Below are positions 16,667 through 24,379 of a stretch of DNA of 64,000 nucleotides, piece by piece. The stretch is from contig FNPA01000004.1 of assembly GCA_900107185.1 (NCBI GenBank), positions 124,001 through 188,000 on the forward strand. The letters run 5' to 3'. Source of the stretch: Ruminococcaceae bacterium YAD3003. GTDB taxonomy: Bacteria; Bacillota; Clostridia; Saccharofermentanales; Saccharofermentanaceae. Within the stretch, counting starts at the first letter, position 1. Each line of letters opens with the position of its first letter. A program made the position numbers and the translations under genes. Below the pieces are notes generated by a model. That model ran no database searches. It was not told the DNA's origin and saw only the letters and a list, made by a program, of their open reading frames with translations.

Positions 16667-17357
16667 TCATATTCCGGTTAATAAATTACCCTATTGCAAA
16701 CCGGTGAAAAAATGGCTTTCTGAAAGGTATGGCAGATTTCAGGCTGATGCAGTCTGGCAAAAAACAGTTGATCAATACAACGCATATCTTCCCGATCTGC
16801 CTGATTACGGCGGAAAGAAAAACGGGCATGCCAGGGCTATCTACGGCGGCCTTCTTATCTTTTCCTTGTATCCGTCTCTTCCGGATCATCCGCCTGTATC
16901 AGAATTGCAGGATTTTGTGTCGAACCTGTTCATGGGTCCTTTTGTAAAGCTCGGAAAGATATTCGATCTTAACCGTCCGTCGAACATGAGGCTGATCAAT
17001 AAGGTCTTTATGAGGTCGGGTGATGGAGACAGAAGGGACATAATAAAATATCCTGCAGGATTTATTAATGTCGATGAACCTTATGATAATGTTAACCATA
17101 TTGCCAGATATCATTTCACGCAGTGTCCAAATGCGGAATTTGCAAAACAGCATAATTTGCTCCATGTACTGCCATTGATGTGCAATTCTGACTATTTCGG
17201 TATTGAAAAAATACATGGAACACTGATACGTTGCGGTACATGTGGAAATAGCAGCAAGTGTGATTACTGTGTAGTAGGTAATAAGAATCCACTCGTACAA
17301 GAGTATGAGCTTGCAACTGATGAGAATGGATTTTTAGTCAGCAGGAGAAAAAGATAG
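16656..17357 (+). CDS. ATC-hydrolase-like protein (copy 3)
   Basis: A 233-residue protein of the same family as the gene at 62. The signature appears as FTQCPNAEFAKQHNLLHVLP, LMCNSD, GTLIRCGTCGNSSKCDYCVVG. It has additional cysteines in the C-terminal motif, giving a C-x2-C-x5-C-x2-C pattern that could bind a metal in place of the simple CDY ending. AGGAGG with a 5-base spacer fixes the ATG at 16656, inside the end of the hydrolase gene. Last gene of the long operon, followed by a bidirectional terminator. The link to hydrolases and methyltransferase favours a role in modifying a small sulphur- or ring-containing compound (inference). Confidence 0.72.
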   Translation: MADNHIPVNKLPYCKPVKKWLSERYGRFQADAVWQKTVDQYNAYLPDLPDYGGKKNGHARAIYGGLLIFSLYPSLPDHPPVSELQDFVSNLFMGPFVKLGKIFDLNRPSNMRLINKVFMRSGDGDRRDIIKYPAGFINVDEPYDNVNHIARYHFTQCPNAEFAKQHNLLHVLPLMCNSDYFGIEKIHGTLIRCGTCGNSSKCDYCVVGNKNPLVQEYELATDENGFLVSRRKR

Positions 17358-17376
17358 TTTTAGAATAAACCTATGA

Positions 17377-17405
17377 AAAGAGGATGCCATTGTGGCATCC
17401 TCTTT
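17377..17405. terminator. Bidirectional terminator
   Basis: Thirteen-base perfect stem (AAAGAGGATGCCA and complement) with a TTG loop, T-rich on both strands. It serves the rightward ATC-hydrolase-like operon and the leftward ferredoxin gene. Confidence 0.85.
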
Positions 17406-17433
17406 GATCTAACCGGATTATCAGTTGTGCTTA

Positions 17434-17604
17434 TCAGCCTTCAGCGATAGCGCCTGTAGGGCAGGAAGCTTCACAAGCTCCGCATGCTACACAAACATCA
17501 GCATCGATGTTGTACTGTGTCTCACCCTGGGAAATAGCTCCGACAGGGCAGCCGTCAGCGCAAGTGCCGCAAGATACGCAAGCGTCAGAAATTACATATG
17601 CCAT
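17434..17604 (-). CDS. 2[4Fe-4S] ferredoxin, clostridial type
   Basis: A 56-residue electron carrier, MAYVISDACVSCGTCADGCP at the N-terminus and then a second C-x2-C-x2-C-x3-CP cluster motif (CVACGACEASCPTGAIAEG). Both eight-cysteine sets are complete, so it carries two [4Fe-4S] clusters and serves low-potential electron transfer in the cytoplasm. AAGGAGG precedes the ATG. It stands alone on the minus strand between the ATC-hydrolase operon and TetR module 3. An iron-rich carrier next to a flavodoxin (24380), its usual iron-free substitute, is of interest when reading this locus as metal-linked. Confidence 0.93.
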   Translation of the reverse strand: MAYVISDACVSCGTCADGCPVGAISQGETQYNIDADVCVACGACEASCPTGAIAEG

Positions 17605-17881
17605 AAAAATTTCCTCCTTGGTTTTTGGATGTTAATGATATTCTTCCAATGAACAGGAAAAACGGCAAGTTTTTTGCTGTGATATTTGCAATTTGGTAAT
17701 AAATTATTTAAGTATTTTTCTCCTGAAAACAACTTCGGTCGAAAACCCGCGGCTAACTGAAAATAAAGGGTTTGCGGTTGTCTGTGGCTAACTCGAAACT
17801 GCAAAAATATTTGCTTGACAACAGAATAATTACACTGTAATATTACGCAGTCATATAACTGTTAACTTCGAAGGGGCATAC
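17605..17881. promoter_or_regulatory. Intergenic control region with TetR-3 promoter
   Basis: The stretch between the ferredoxin and TetR-3 genes holds no open frame worth calling. TTGACA (17815-17820), a 17-base spacer and TAATAT (17838-17843) form a near-consensus rightward promoter. Two palindromes overlap its -10: ATTACA-C-TGTAAT (17829-17841) and GTAATATTAC (17837-17846), the likely TetR-3 operator. The ferredoxin promoter should lie in the left half but was not identified. Confidence 0.6.
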
Positions 17882-18493
17882 ATGTCTTACGATTACGAGA
17901 AAACACATCAGATGATCCTTGATAGTGCTTTGAAGACATTCAAAGATATCGGGTTCAGAAATGCATCCATCAGGAACATCTGCAGAGATGCAGGTGTAAC
18001 AAACGGTGCTTTCTATGCTCATTTTGAGAGTAAGGATGATCTGTTTGCAGCTCTTGTATCGGAGAAGCTTTCTGTTTTCAATGAGACATATCAGGAAATG
18101 AGCGATATAAACATTCAGTCTGTTGATGATATCATCCGTATGTTCGATATGTCATACAGTTCTATTGAGACATTGATCCACTATGTTTATTCTGAGCGTG
18201 ATGTATTCACTCTTATACTGAAGAGCAGTGATGGTACAAGCTATGAGCACTTTATCAGTGATCTGATCAATGAAGAGTGTAAGAATACAATGATCTTCCT
18301 TGAAAGTGCGAAGAAATTCATGAAAAGACCTGAGAATATCTCTGAGCGGATCATAAGGATGGGAGCATCGATGGTCATAAACTCAATGCTTGATGCTTTT
18401 CTGGAAGGCGTATCAGAAGAAGACAATATACGCGAGACGAAGATCGCGAGCGACTTTTGCATCGCCGGCTATAAAGAACTTTTGGGACTTTAA
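17882..18493 (+). CDS. TetR/AcrR family transcriptional regulator 3
   Basis: A 203-residue regulator. The helix-turn-helix lies at about residues 12-58, with GFRNASIRNICRDAGVTNGA, FYAHFESKDDLFAALV. The effector domain is helical, with SSDGTSYEHFISDL matching positions in the two other TetR proteins. AAGGGG precedes the ATG. It is followed by its own terminator and then ABC pair 3. The promoter palindromes at 17829-17846 are probably its site; they are unlike the sites of TetR 1 and 2, so cross-regulation by the TetR proteins is not expected. Confidence 0.88.
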   Translation: MSYDYEKTHQMILDSALKTFKDIGFRNASIRNICRDAGVTNGAFYAHFESKDDLFAALVSEKLSVFNETYQEMSDINIQSVDDIIRMFDMSYSSIETLIHYVYSERDVFTLILKSSDGTSYEHFISDLINEECKNTMIFLESAKKFMKRPENISERIIRMGASMVINSMLDAFLEGVSEEDNIRETKIASDFCIAGYKELLGL

Positions 18494-18526
18494 ATATACC
18501 GTTTTTAATTAACGGTATATTTTTTT
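18494..18526 (+). terminator. Terminator after TetR gene 3
   Basis: Perfect 10-base stem ATATACCGTT/AACGGTATAT, 7-base loop, then a T-run. Starts immediately after the stop codon. Confidence 0.85.
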
Positions 18527-18535
18527 GTCATATTA

Positions 18536-18551
18536 GTTAGTCATATCTAAC
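18536..18551. promoter_or_regulatory. GTTAG-N6-CTAAC palindrome, site 3
   Basis: Perfect arms with spacer TCATAT, between the TetR-3 terminator and the ribosome site of ABC pair 3. A TTGTCA lies 6 bases before it, so the site would sit within or just after the promoter; the -10 is not clear. Confidence 0.65.
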
Positions 18552-18571
18552 ATTTGGGAGGTGTTGTTAAC

Positions 18572-20314
18572 TTGAAAGAACAAAAATCAAATCCGGTGTC
18601 ACGTATCTGGCAGATTGCCGAGTCGGAACATGGCAGGCTGCTGTTGTCTGTATTATTGGCGGTACTGGGAGTGTTATCCGGAATAGTTCCGTTTGTATCG
18701 GCCGCAAAGATCATATCAGGCATGATAGAGGGGAATACCGAGTGGAGTTATTACCTGGTATTCGTCGTTGCCGCTTTTGCGGGATTTGTGTTGAAGACAA
18801 TTCTTTATGCATGGGGCCTGAGTGTAAGCCATAAGGCTGCATTCTCTATCTTAGGAGAGATAAGAAAAAGAATATTTGCAAAGCTGCCGAGAATGCCTCT
18901 TGGTACGATCATTGATACTTCCAGCGGCAAGCTGAAGCAGATAATCGTTGATGAAGTTGAGTGCATGGAGCGTCCTTTGGCTCACATGATTCCTGAGTTG
19001 ACGTCAAACATCATCGGAGCTTTGGCCGTTTGGGTTTACATGATGATCGTTGACTGGAGAATGGGTTTCATATGTCTCATCTCTGTTCCTGTAGGTCTGA
19101 TGTTCTTCGGATTCATAGCAGCGAGTTACGGTGAGGATTATAAGAAGTCCGTTGAGATCACTCAGGATATGAATGCGAGCATCGTTGAATACGTTCACGG
19201 TATCGAAGTAATCAAGGCATATAACCAGAGCAAGACATCCTATCAGAAATTCAAAGATAAGGTGTTTGCCAATGCGTCATTCTACTATTACTGGATGAAG
19301 AAGACAGAAGTCTGTCAGGGCCTTTGTTATACGATTGCACCGTGCACACTTATTACGGTATTGCCTGTCGGTTGGTATATGTATATCTCCGGGAACATCA
19401 CGGCAGATGTCTTCATGACTTCGATAATGCTCTCGATGTGTATTGTCGGACCGATAATCGCTGCAATCCAGTTTACTGATTCTTCTGCAAAACTTGCAAC
19501 GACGGTAGCTACAGTAGATGAGCTTCTCTCCGGAGAAGAACAGGATCACGCTGATACCCCCGTTGAGTTCGCAACTCATAATATCGAACTTTGTGATGTT
19601 ACTTATTCATATCACGAAGGGGAAGAGGTTCTTCATAATGTGAGTCTTGCGATTCCTGAGAAGAGCTTTACAGCACTTGTTGGACCTTCCGGAAGCGGTA
19701 AATCCACCATTGCCAAGCTTATCGGCGGATTCTGGGATGTATCGGAAGGTGTCATAAAGATGGACGGGAAAGATTTGAAGTCGATTCCTCTTGAGCAGCT
19801 ATATGATCAGGTTGCCTATGTATCACAGGATAACTGGCTCTTTGATGACACGATAATGAATAACATCCGTATGGGAAATACTTCTGCTTCGGATGAACAG
19901 GTTATGGAAGTTTCTAAAGCATCAGGTTGTGATGAATTCATCAGGGCGCTTCCGCAGGGCTACGAGACCAAGGTAGGAAGCGGCGGAACTCACCTCTCAG
20001 GCGGTGAGCGCCAGAGGATCGCTATTGCCAGAGCAATGCTCAAGAATGCGCCTATCGTTATCCTGGATGAAGCTACCGCTTATATCGATCCTGAAAACGA
20101 GGCGTTGATACAGAGAGCACTTACAGGGTTGATCAAAGATAAGACAGTCATTATCATCGCGCACAGACTCTCTACGATCATCGATGCCGACCAGGTAATC
20201 CTGGTAAACGATGGTACTGTTGAGTGTACCGGAACACACAGCGAACTTCTTGAGAAGAGCGATCTTTACAGATCGATGTGGCAGGCACATGTAAGCGAAG
20301 GGGGTGCAGCATAA
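18572..20314 (+). CDS. ABC half-transporter, first partner of pair 3
   Basis: A 580-residue six-helix membrane domain and ATPase. Walker A GPSGSGKST near residue 371, signature LSGGERQR near 475, DEATAYIDPENE near 498 and IAHRLST near 528. The AYIDP variant again marks a first partner. The start is read as the TTG at 18572, 10 bases after GGGAGG; a TTG at 18554 lies before that ribosome site. A TTG start is also used by the first partner of pair 1, perhaps to lower the synthesis rate. The stop overlaps the next ATG (TAATG). Confidence 0.84.
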   Translation: MKEQKSNPVSRIWQIAESEHGRLLLSVLLAVLGVLSGIVPFVSAAKIISGMIEGNTEWSYYLVFVVAAFAGFVLKTILYAWGLSVSHKAAFSILGEIRKRIFAKLPRMPLGTIIDTSSGKLKQIIVDEVECMERPLAHMIPELTSNIIGALAVWVYMMIVDWRMGFICLISVPVGLMFFGFIAASYGEDYKKSVEITQDMNASIVEYVHGIEVIKAYNQSKTSYQKFKDKVFANASFYYYWMKKTEVCQGLCYTIAPCTLITVLPVGWYMYISGNITADVFMTSIMLSMCIVGPIIAAIQFTDSSAKLATTVATVDELLSGEEQDHADTPVEFATHNIELCDVTYSYHEGEEVLHNVSLAIPEKSFTALVGPSGSGKSTIAKLIGGFWDVSEGVIKMDGKDLKSIPLEQLYDQVAYVSQDNWLFDDTIMNNIRMGNTSASDEQVMEVSKASGCDEFIRALPQGYETKVGSGGTHLSGGERQRIAIARAMLKNAPIVILDEATAYIDPENEALIQRALTGLIKDKTVIIIAHRLSTIIDADQVILVNDGTVECTGTHSELLEKSDLYRSMWQAHVSEGGAA

Positions 20315-22041
20315 TGCTCGAAGCGATTAAAAAGATCATAGCTTTTTCCGGACCGGAAAAGGTCAGGATATATAGGGCGATAATAGTTGCATTTTTCAAA
20401 TCTTTGTTTTCGATGTTCAGGATGGCCGCAATCTATTTCGTGCTCCTGGCGTTTGAACAGGGCGATACGACAATGCAGCCTGCCTGGACAGCGCTTATCC
20501 TCTTAGGAATAAGTATTTTAGGTCAGTTCTTCCTTAAGATGATAGCTGACCTCCAGTCAGTTCACGCAGGATATTTTATGAGTGCTTATAAGCGTCTCGA
20601 AATAGCTGAAAGACTTAAGAAAGTCCCGATGGGCTATTTCAATGACAACAATCTTGAGCAGATCACAGGTATAGCCACAACGGTTCTTGATGTTGTTGAG
20701 AACCAGGGCGCAAATGTGCTTGTCCTTATCTTAAGCGGCCTGATGAATGCAGTTGTATTCTTATTCTGTGTATTGTTCTTTGATTGGAGACTTGGCCTCA
20801 TAGTATTTGCCGGAATGACGATCTATATGCTGATCACATCATCGATGGAGAAGAAGAGCCGCTCATTATCTCCTATCAGACAGAAGAACCAGGCCGCTCT
20901 CGTTTCCAAGGTTCTTGAGAGCCTTCAGGGAATGAGCGTTATCAAATCATTCAACCTGACAGGAAAGGGTGATGAAGCACTCAAGGAAGCAATAGATGGT
21001 AACCGCGACAGCAACATGGCCATGGAGAGATTGTTTATTCCTTATGCCAGGATCCAGGGCATTGTATTGGGAGCCTTTAAGGTTTTGATCATGCTTTTCG
21101 GTATTGCAATGTTTATTGCAGGAAACTTGACGATTACATATGCGCTTATAACGATAATCTTGTCATTTCAGATCTTCGCTGATATCGAACAGACAGGTGC
21201 GGGACTTACTGTTCTCAGAGTCGTATCAAGTTCCATCGAAGAAGCCGATAAGGTAAACCTTCTTCCGATTATGGACGAGAACGGAAAAGACTATGCACCT
21301 GATAACTACGGAATTGCGCTTAAGAATGTATCTTTTGCCTACGGCGATAATGAGATCCTGAATGACGTAAGCCTTGAGATACCTGAGAATACCATGACTG
21401 CCTTTGTCGGTCCGTCAGGAGCAGGAAAGACAACGCTCGCAATGCTTATTGCGCGTTTCTGGGATGTTAACGGAGGAAGTATCTCCATCGGAGGAAGAGA
21501 TGTAAGAGAATATACGCTCGAGAGCCTTATGTCACGGATAAGTGTGGTATTCCAGAATGTCTATCTTTTCGCTGATACGATAGAGAACAACATCAAGTTC
21601 GGTATGAGCGATGCAAGTCATGAAGATGTTGTAGCAGCTGCGAAAAAAGCCTGCTGTCACGACTTTATTATGTCACTGCCGGACGGATATTCAACAGTAA
21701 TTGGTGAAGGCGGTGCAACTCTTTCAGGCGGCGAGAAACAGAGAATATCTATTGCAAGAGCGATACTTAAGGATGCGCCCATCATCATCCTTGATGAAGC
21801 AACAGCTAATGTCGACCCTGAGAATGAGGATAAGCTGACAGCTGCATTTGATGCTCTCACAGACAAGAAGACTGTTATCATGATCGCTCACAGGCTCAAG
21901 ACTATCCGAAATGCAGATAAGATCGTTGTTATCGAAGGCGGTAAGATCAGCAGCGGAACTCATGACGAGTTGATGAGAAGCAATATGCGTTACATCAATT
22001 TCATTAAGCTGAGAGAAGAAGCAGCGAACTGGAAGATATAA
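20314..22041 (+). CDS. ABC half-transporter, second partner of pair 3
   Basis: A 575-residue partner protein. Walker A GPSGAGKTT near residue 365, signature LSGGEKQR near 469, DEATANVDPENE near 493 and IAHRLKT near 523, all intact. The ATG at 20314 overlaps the previous stop and has GGGGG about 9 bases before it; a longer frame from 20278 lies inside the partner gene. Six predicted helices in the first 310 residues, with FDWRLG in the middle as in the other copies. No clear T-run terminator follows, only a hairpin at 22084. Confidence 0.85.
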   Translation: MLEAIKKIIAFSGPEKVRIYRAIIVAFFKSLFSMFRMAAIYFVLLAFEQGDTTMQPAWTALILLGISILGQFFLKMIADLQSVHAGYFMSAYKRLEIAERLKKVPMGYFNDNNLEQITGIATTVLDVVENQGANVLVLILSGLMNAVVFLFCVLFFDWRLGLIVFAGMTIYMLITSSMEKKSRSLSPIRQKNQAALVSKVLESLQGMSVIKSFNLTGKGDEALKEAIDGNRDSNMAMERLFIPYARIQGIVLGAFKVLIMLFGIAMFIAGNLTITYALITIILSFQIFADIEQTGAGLTVLRVVSSSIEEADKVNLLPIMDENGKDYAPDNYGIALKNVSFAYGDNEILNDVSLEIPENTMTAFVGPSGAGKTTLAMLIARFWDVNGGSISIGGRDVREYTLESLMSRISVVFQNVYLFADTIENNIKFGMSDASHEDVVAAAKKACCHDFIMSLPDGYSTVIGEGGATLSGGEKQRISIARAILKDAPIIILDEATANVDPENEDKLTAAFDALTDKKTVIMIAHRLKTIRNADKIVVIEGGKISSGTHDELMRSNMRYINFIKLREEAANWKI

Positions 22042-22083
22042 CCTGTATTCAAATATTAAGGAACTGCAAGAAAAATGGGTTAT

Positions 22084-22124
22084 CGACATATGTTGTTTTC
22101 GAACAATATTAACGGCATATGTCG
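22084..22124. other. Inverted repeat downstream of ABC pair 3
   Basis: Nine-base arms CGACATATG/CATATGTCG enclose a smaller TTGTT-TTCG-AACAA hairpin. No T-run follows. May end or stabilise the ABC transcript. Confidence 0.4.
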
Positions 22125-22142
22125 GAAATCGGAAAAATCCCA

Positions 22143-22170
22143 TTGAATTAGTGGGATTAATCAATATAAT
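22143..22170 (+). promoter_or_regulatory. Probable promoter of the non-coding RNA
   Basis: TTGAAT (22143-22148), 16-base spacer, perfect TATAAT (22165-22170). The -35 is in the loop of a small inverted repeat (AATCCCA 22136-22142, TGGGATT 22152-22158) that could be an operator. Confidence 0.5.
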
Positions 22171-22176
22171 AAGCTC

Positions 22177-22352
22177 ATGCCATAAAAACCGATTGAGGTA
22201 TCCGAAATAGAGCCCATGTGTTGTTGAAAACGATTCGGGATCTATAGCGCGTGTTGAGTAAACAACACTTCTATCAGCCTCGATTGAATGATGTTCTTAA
22301 AATTCTTAACATCATAAAGGAGAGTCCGGAGATAAAAACTCCGGACTTTTTT
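22177..22352 (+). ncRNA. Candidate structured non-coding RNA, about 175 nt
   Basis: No convincing frame lies here, yet three base-paired elements follow one another. First is a long imperfect rod: CGATTGAGG (about 22190-22198) can pair with CCTCGATTG (22279-22287), including two G-U pairs, and inside it GTGTTGTT pairs with AACAACAC. Next is a perfect 8-base hairpin ATGATGTT/AACATCAT (22288-22315). Last is a strong terminator, AGTCCGGAG/CTCCGGACT with T-run (22323-22352). A promoter-like TTGAAT-16-TATAAT lies upstream. A new promoter begins behind the terminator, so this looks like a free small RNA, not a leader. Size and rod shape allow a 6S-like RNA, but I do not recognise a known family. 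Confidence 0.5.
22323..22352 (+). terminator. Terminator of the candidate RNA
   Basis: Nine-base perfect stem AGTCCGGAG/CTCCGGACT with a short A-rich loop, followed by a T-run. Confidence 0.85.
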
Positions 22353-22363
22353 GTGCATATAGA

Positions 22364-22394
22364 GTTAGATAAGACTAACTTTGCGTGATAGAAT
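22364..22394 (+). promoter_or_regulatory. Promoter with GTTAG-N6-CTAAC site 4
   Basis: Palindrome at 22364-22379 (spacer ATAAGA) and TAGAAT at 22389-22394. The distance from palindrome start to -10 is 25 bases, exactly as at 10316/10341, so in both cases the -35 window is inside the palindrome. Confidence 0.68.
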
Positions 22395-22433
22395 AATCAG
22401 CAACGGATGTATAGATATGGCAAGAGGTATCAG

Positions 22434-23009
22434 ATGGATCAGCAGAAACAGATTCACAAGTGGCTCAATAAAATAATACCCGGTGATGCTGAGAGAATAT
22501 TTTATTCGCAGTCATCGATATATAGTGACTGTGTCTTGTCACTCAAAGGTAAGAGTCCAAATCAGTATAAAACCCTAACAAAAACAATCTTACCGCGAGT
22601 TGCTTTATATAAAGCTCTTAAAGCCGATATCAAGTTGTCATCACAAGCTTATGATTTGATTCATAAATATATGGTCGAAGTAATCGGTATGCAAAAGCAT
22701 AAGAGCACAAGGGTTCTTGAGATCATTCCGGGTTTTTACAGAATATACAGCAGGTCTTTTTTAAAGATTATGAGGACAACGGATCTTCAAAAGAGCACGC
22801 AGGAAGAGGGAAAAGACTATTACGATATAACGATAACCAATTGTCTTTGGCATAACGCATGCAAGGAATTCGGATGCCCGGAATTGTGTGCTGCTTTTTG
22901 TGATGTTGACGATATAACATATGGAAATTTAAAAAAGATTGGTTTCACAAGGTCACAGACACTAGGTAAAGGAGGAGAATGCTGCGACTTCCATTTCTAT
23001 AAGAAGTGA
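22434..23009 (+). CDS. ATC-hydrolase-like protein (copy 4)
   Basis: A 191-residue soluble protein with the most canonical family ending in the window: TNCLWHNACKEFGCPELC, AAFCDVDDITYGNL, FTRSQTLGKGGECCDFHFYKK. The ATG at 22434 is preferred because AAGAGG is 6 bases upstream; the ATG at 22407 would leave almost no leader after the -10 at 22389. It is coupled to a second, divergent paralogue. Under the GTTAG palindrome promoter. Predicted cytoplasmic hydrolase; the thiazoline substrate is inferred from the family name. Confidence 0.76.
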   Translation: MDQQKQIHKWLNKIIPGDAERIFYSQSSIYSDCVLSLKGKSPNQYKTLTKTILPRVALYKALKADIKLSSQAYDLIHKYMVEVIGMQKHKSTRVLEIIPGFYRIYSRSFLKIMRTTDLQKSTQEEGKDYYDITITNCLWHNACKEFGCPELCAAFCDVDDITYGNLKKIGFTRSQTLGKGGECCDFHFYKK

Positions 23010-23662
23010 GATGCATTCATAGTTTTTACATGAAATATTCAGGGTTACCAACAGGAATGTGGATGCTGCTTAGAAGATCTTTCGAAAAGAATCTGACCAG
23101 CGACTTCGGTTTAACAAAAGAAGAAGCCAGGATGGTCAGAATAAAAGCAAAACCGAAGTATAGACAGATCATTGAAGAACTTCCGGAATTTGAAAAGGAA
23201 GACAGATTTAAAACAAATATTGTGAATTGCGCAATGCTGATCTCCTTTTTAAGTTATCTGCCACAAAAGCCTGATGTGAATGAGGTTACCAGATACTACG
23301 AAGATTCAATGACGATTTCATTTCTGAAGAAAATGTGCAGAAAAAGTGGAAAGAACAAATTCTCGGAAAAAGATATAGCCTCCATGAAAGCTACGGCAAT
23401 GCTTAAAGCAGCTGACCGTAATCCTTATTCTTGGAACATGGATTATTTACCTTACGAAGACGGAAGCGGATATGAGGCCAGATTCTATAAATGCGGTATC
23501 TGTGTACTCATGAGAGAGCATGGGCTATTTGAATATGTTCCTGCGATGTGTCATCTGGATTATACGATGAGTGAACTGGGCGGAGCATCGGATTTTGTAA
23601 GGGAATACACACTGGCATCAGGCGGCCCTTACTGCGATTGCGGTTATAAAAAGAAAGCCTGA
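23006..23662 (+). CDS. ATC-hydrolase-like protein (copy 5)
   Basis: A 218-residue member that shares the ending in altered form: RFYKCGICVLMREHGLFEYVP, AMCHLDYTMSELG, TLASGGPYCDCGYKKKA. The CDF/CDY tail is changed to CDCGY, which may alter the active site. The GTG at 23006 overlaps the preceding stop (GTGA) and implies coupling; an ATG at 23030 is possible, but neither has a strong ribosome site. The tandem of two diverged copies may form a heteromer or act on different substrates. Confidence 0.7.
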   Translation: MRCIHSFYMKYSGLPTGMWMLLRRSFEKNLTSDFGLTKEEARMVRIKAKPKYRQIIEELPEFEKEDRFKTNIVNCAMLISFLSYLPQKPDVNEVTRYYEDSMTISFLKKMCRKSGKNKFSEKDIASMKATAMLKAADRNPYSWNMDYLPYEDGSGYEARFYKCGICVLMREHGLFEYVPAMCHLDYTMSELGGASDFVREYTLASGGPYCDCGYKKKA

Positions 23663-23701
23663 CTGCTTTTACAAGCAATATAAAATACCTCATTTTCTTT
23701 A

Positions 23702-23753
23702 TTGACATCCTTCAAACAAATTGGTAATATTCTTGCGGTTAGTTTAGACTAAC
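23702..23753 (+). promoter_or_regulatory. Promoter with GTTAG-N6-CTAAC site 5
   Basis: TTGACA (23702-23707), 17-base spacer, TAATAT (23725-23730), then the palindrome at 23738-23753 (spacer TTTAGA) over the transcription start. This strong, blocked promoter drives the DUF3793-flavodoxin unit. Confidence 0.75.
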
Positions 23754-23761
23754 AGAAGTAA

Positions 23762-24355
23762 ATGACAAATAACCGAAGGAAACTTCTAGAAAGGTTTGAG
23801 CCTATGTTTGATGAGATGGTGGTCAGAAATTGCGCACCTACTCTTGCAGGCATTAAGGTCGGCAGTCTGTTCAATTGTGTCGGTCATGATTATGAAGATA
23901 CCTTGAACTGCGTACGTTCCCTTAACAGAAGACTTCATCCTTATGGTGTTCGGTTGATTACCGGTTTTTCTGAAAACAAGCCTTCATTGGTCTATATGTA
24001 CCGTCCCGAAAAACTCAGAAAGTATTTCATGGAAGAGGATGTAAGAAGTCTTCTTTGTGAGTTCGGATATGAACCTGATGACATTGACGGCTGCGTGAAG
24101 ACGTTGATCGGGAAACTCTTTGATTCTGAAGAATTTCCTCATGAGATCGGTCTGTTTCTTGGTTACCCTTCGGAAGATGTAAGAGGTTTTATCGAGAATC
24201 ATGCTTGCGGTTCAAAATGCATCGGATGCTGGAAAGTTTACGGCGATGTTGCTCAGGCTCAAAAAAGGTTTGCTTTATATAACAAATGTACATCGATCTA
24301 CTGCAGAAGATTAAGAGAAGGCAGCAGCATCGAAAAATTAACAACGGCGTGCTGA
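23762..24355 (+). CDS. DUF3793 family protein
   Basis: A 197-residue protein recognised by its N-terminal CAPTLAGIKVGSLFNC, by LIGYPSEDV-like sequence in the middle (GLFLGYPSEDVRGFI) and by CIGCWKVYGD near the C-terminus. This clostridial family has no known reaction but often sits next to flavodoxin or iron-uptake genes, as here, and is thought to be iron-related. The ribosome site (AGAAG) is weak and the leader is only about 25 bases. It follows the palindrome-controlled promoter and is probably cotranscribed with the flavodoxin 24 bases downstream. Confidence 0.82.
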   Translation: MTNNRRKLLERFEPMFDEMVVRNCAPTLAGIKVGSLFNCVGHDYEDTLNCVRSLNRRLHPYGVRLITGFSENKPSLVYMYRPEKLRKYFMEEDVRSLLCEFGYEPDDIDGCVKTLIGKLFDSEEFPHEIGLFLGYPSEDVRGFIENHACGSKCIGCWKVYGDVAQAQKRFALYNKCTSIYCRRLREGSSIEKLTTAC

Positions 24356-24379
24356 CGCCAATAGAAAGGAACTATTTAT

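Noticed and set aside
22177-22352. Riboswitch or T-box leader for the gene at 22434
   Set aside because: A separate operator and -10 (22364-22394) follow the terminator, and no known aptamer or T-box sequence was recognised.
6731-23753. Calling the GTTAG-N6-CTAAC sites classical DtxR/IdeR iron boxes
   Set aside because: The DtxR box has GTTAG and CTAAC arms one base apart within a longer 19-base palindrome; here the arms are six bases apart. The likeness of the arms is noted but not proof.
6731-23753. GTTAG palindromes as mobile-element ends or attachment sites
   Set aside because: No transposase, integrase or target duplication is near them, and their placement relative to -10 and -35 elements is regulatory.
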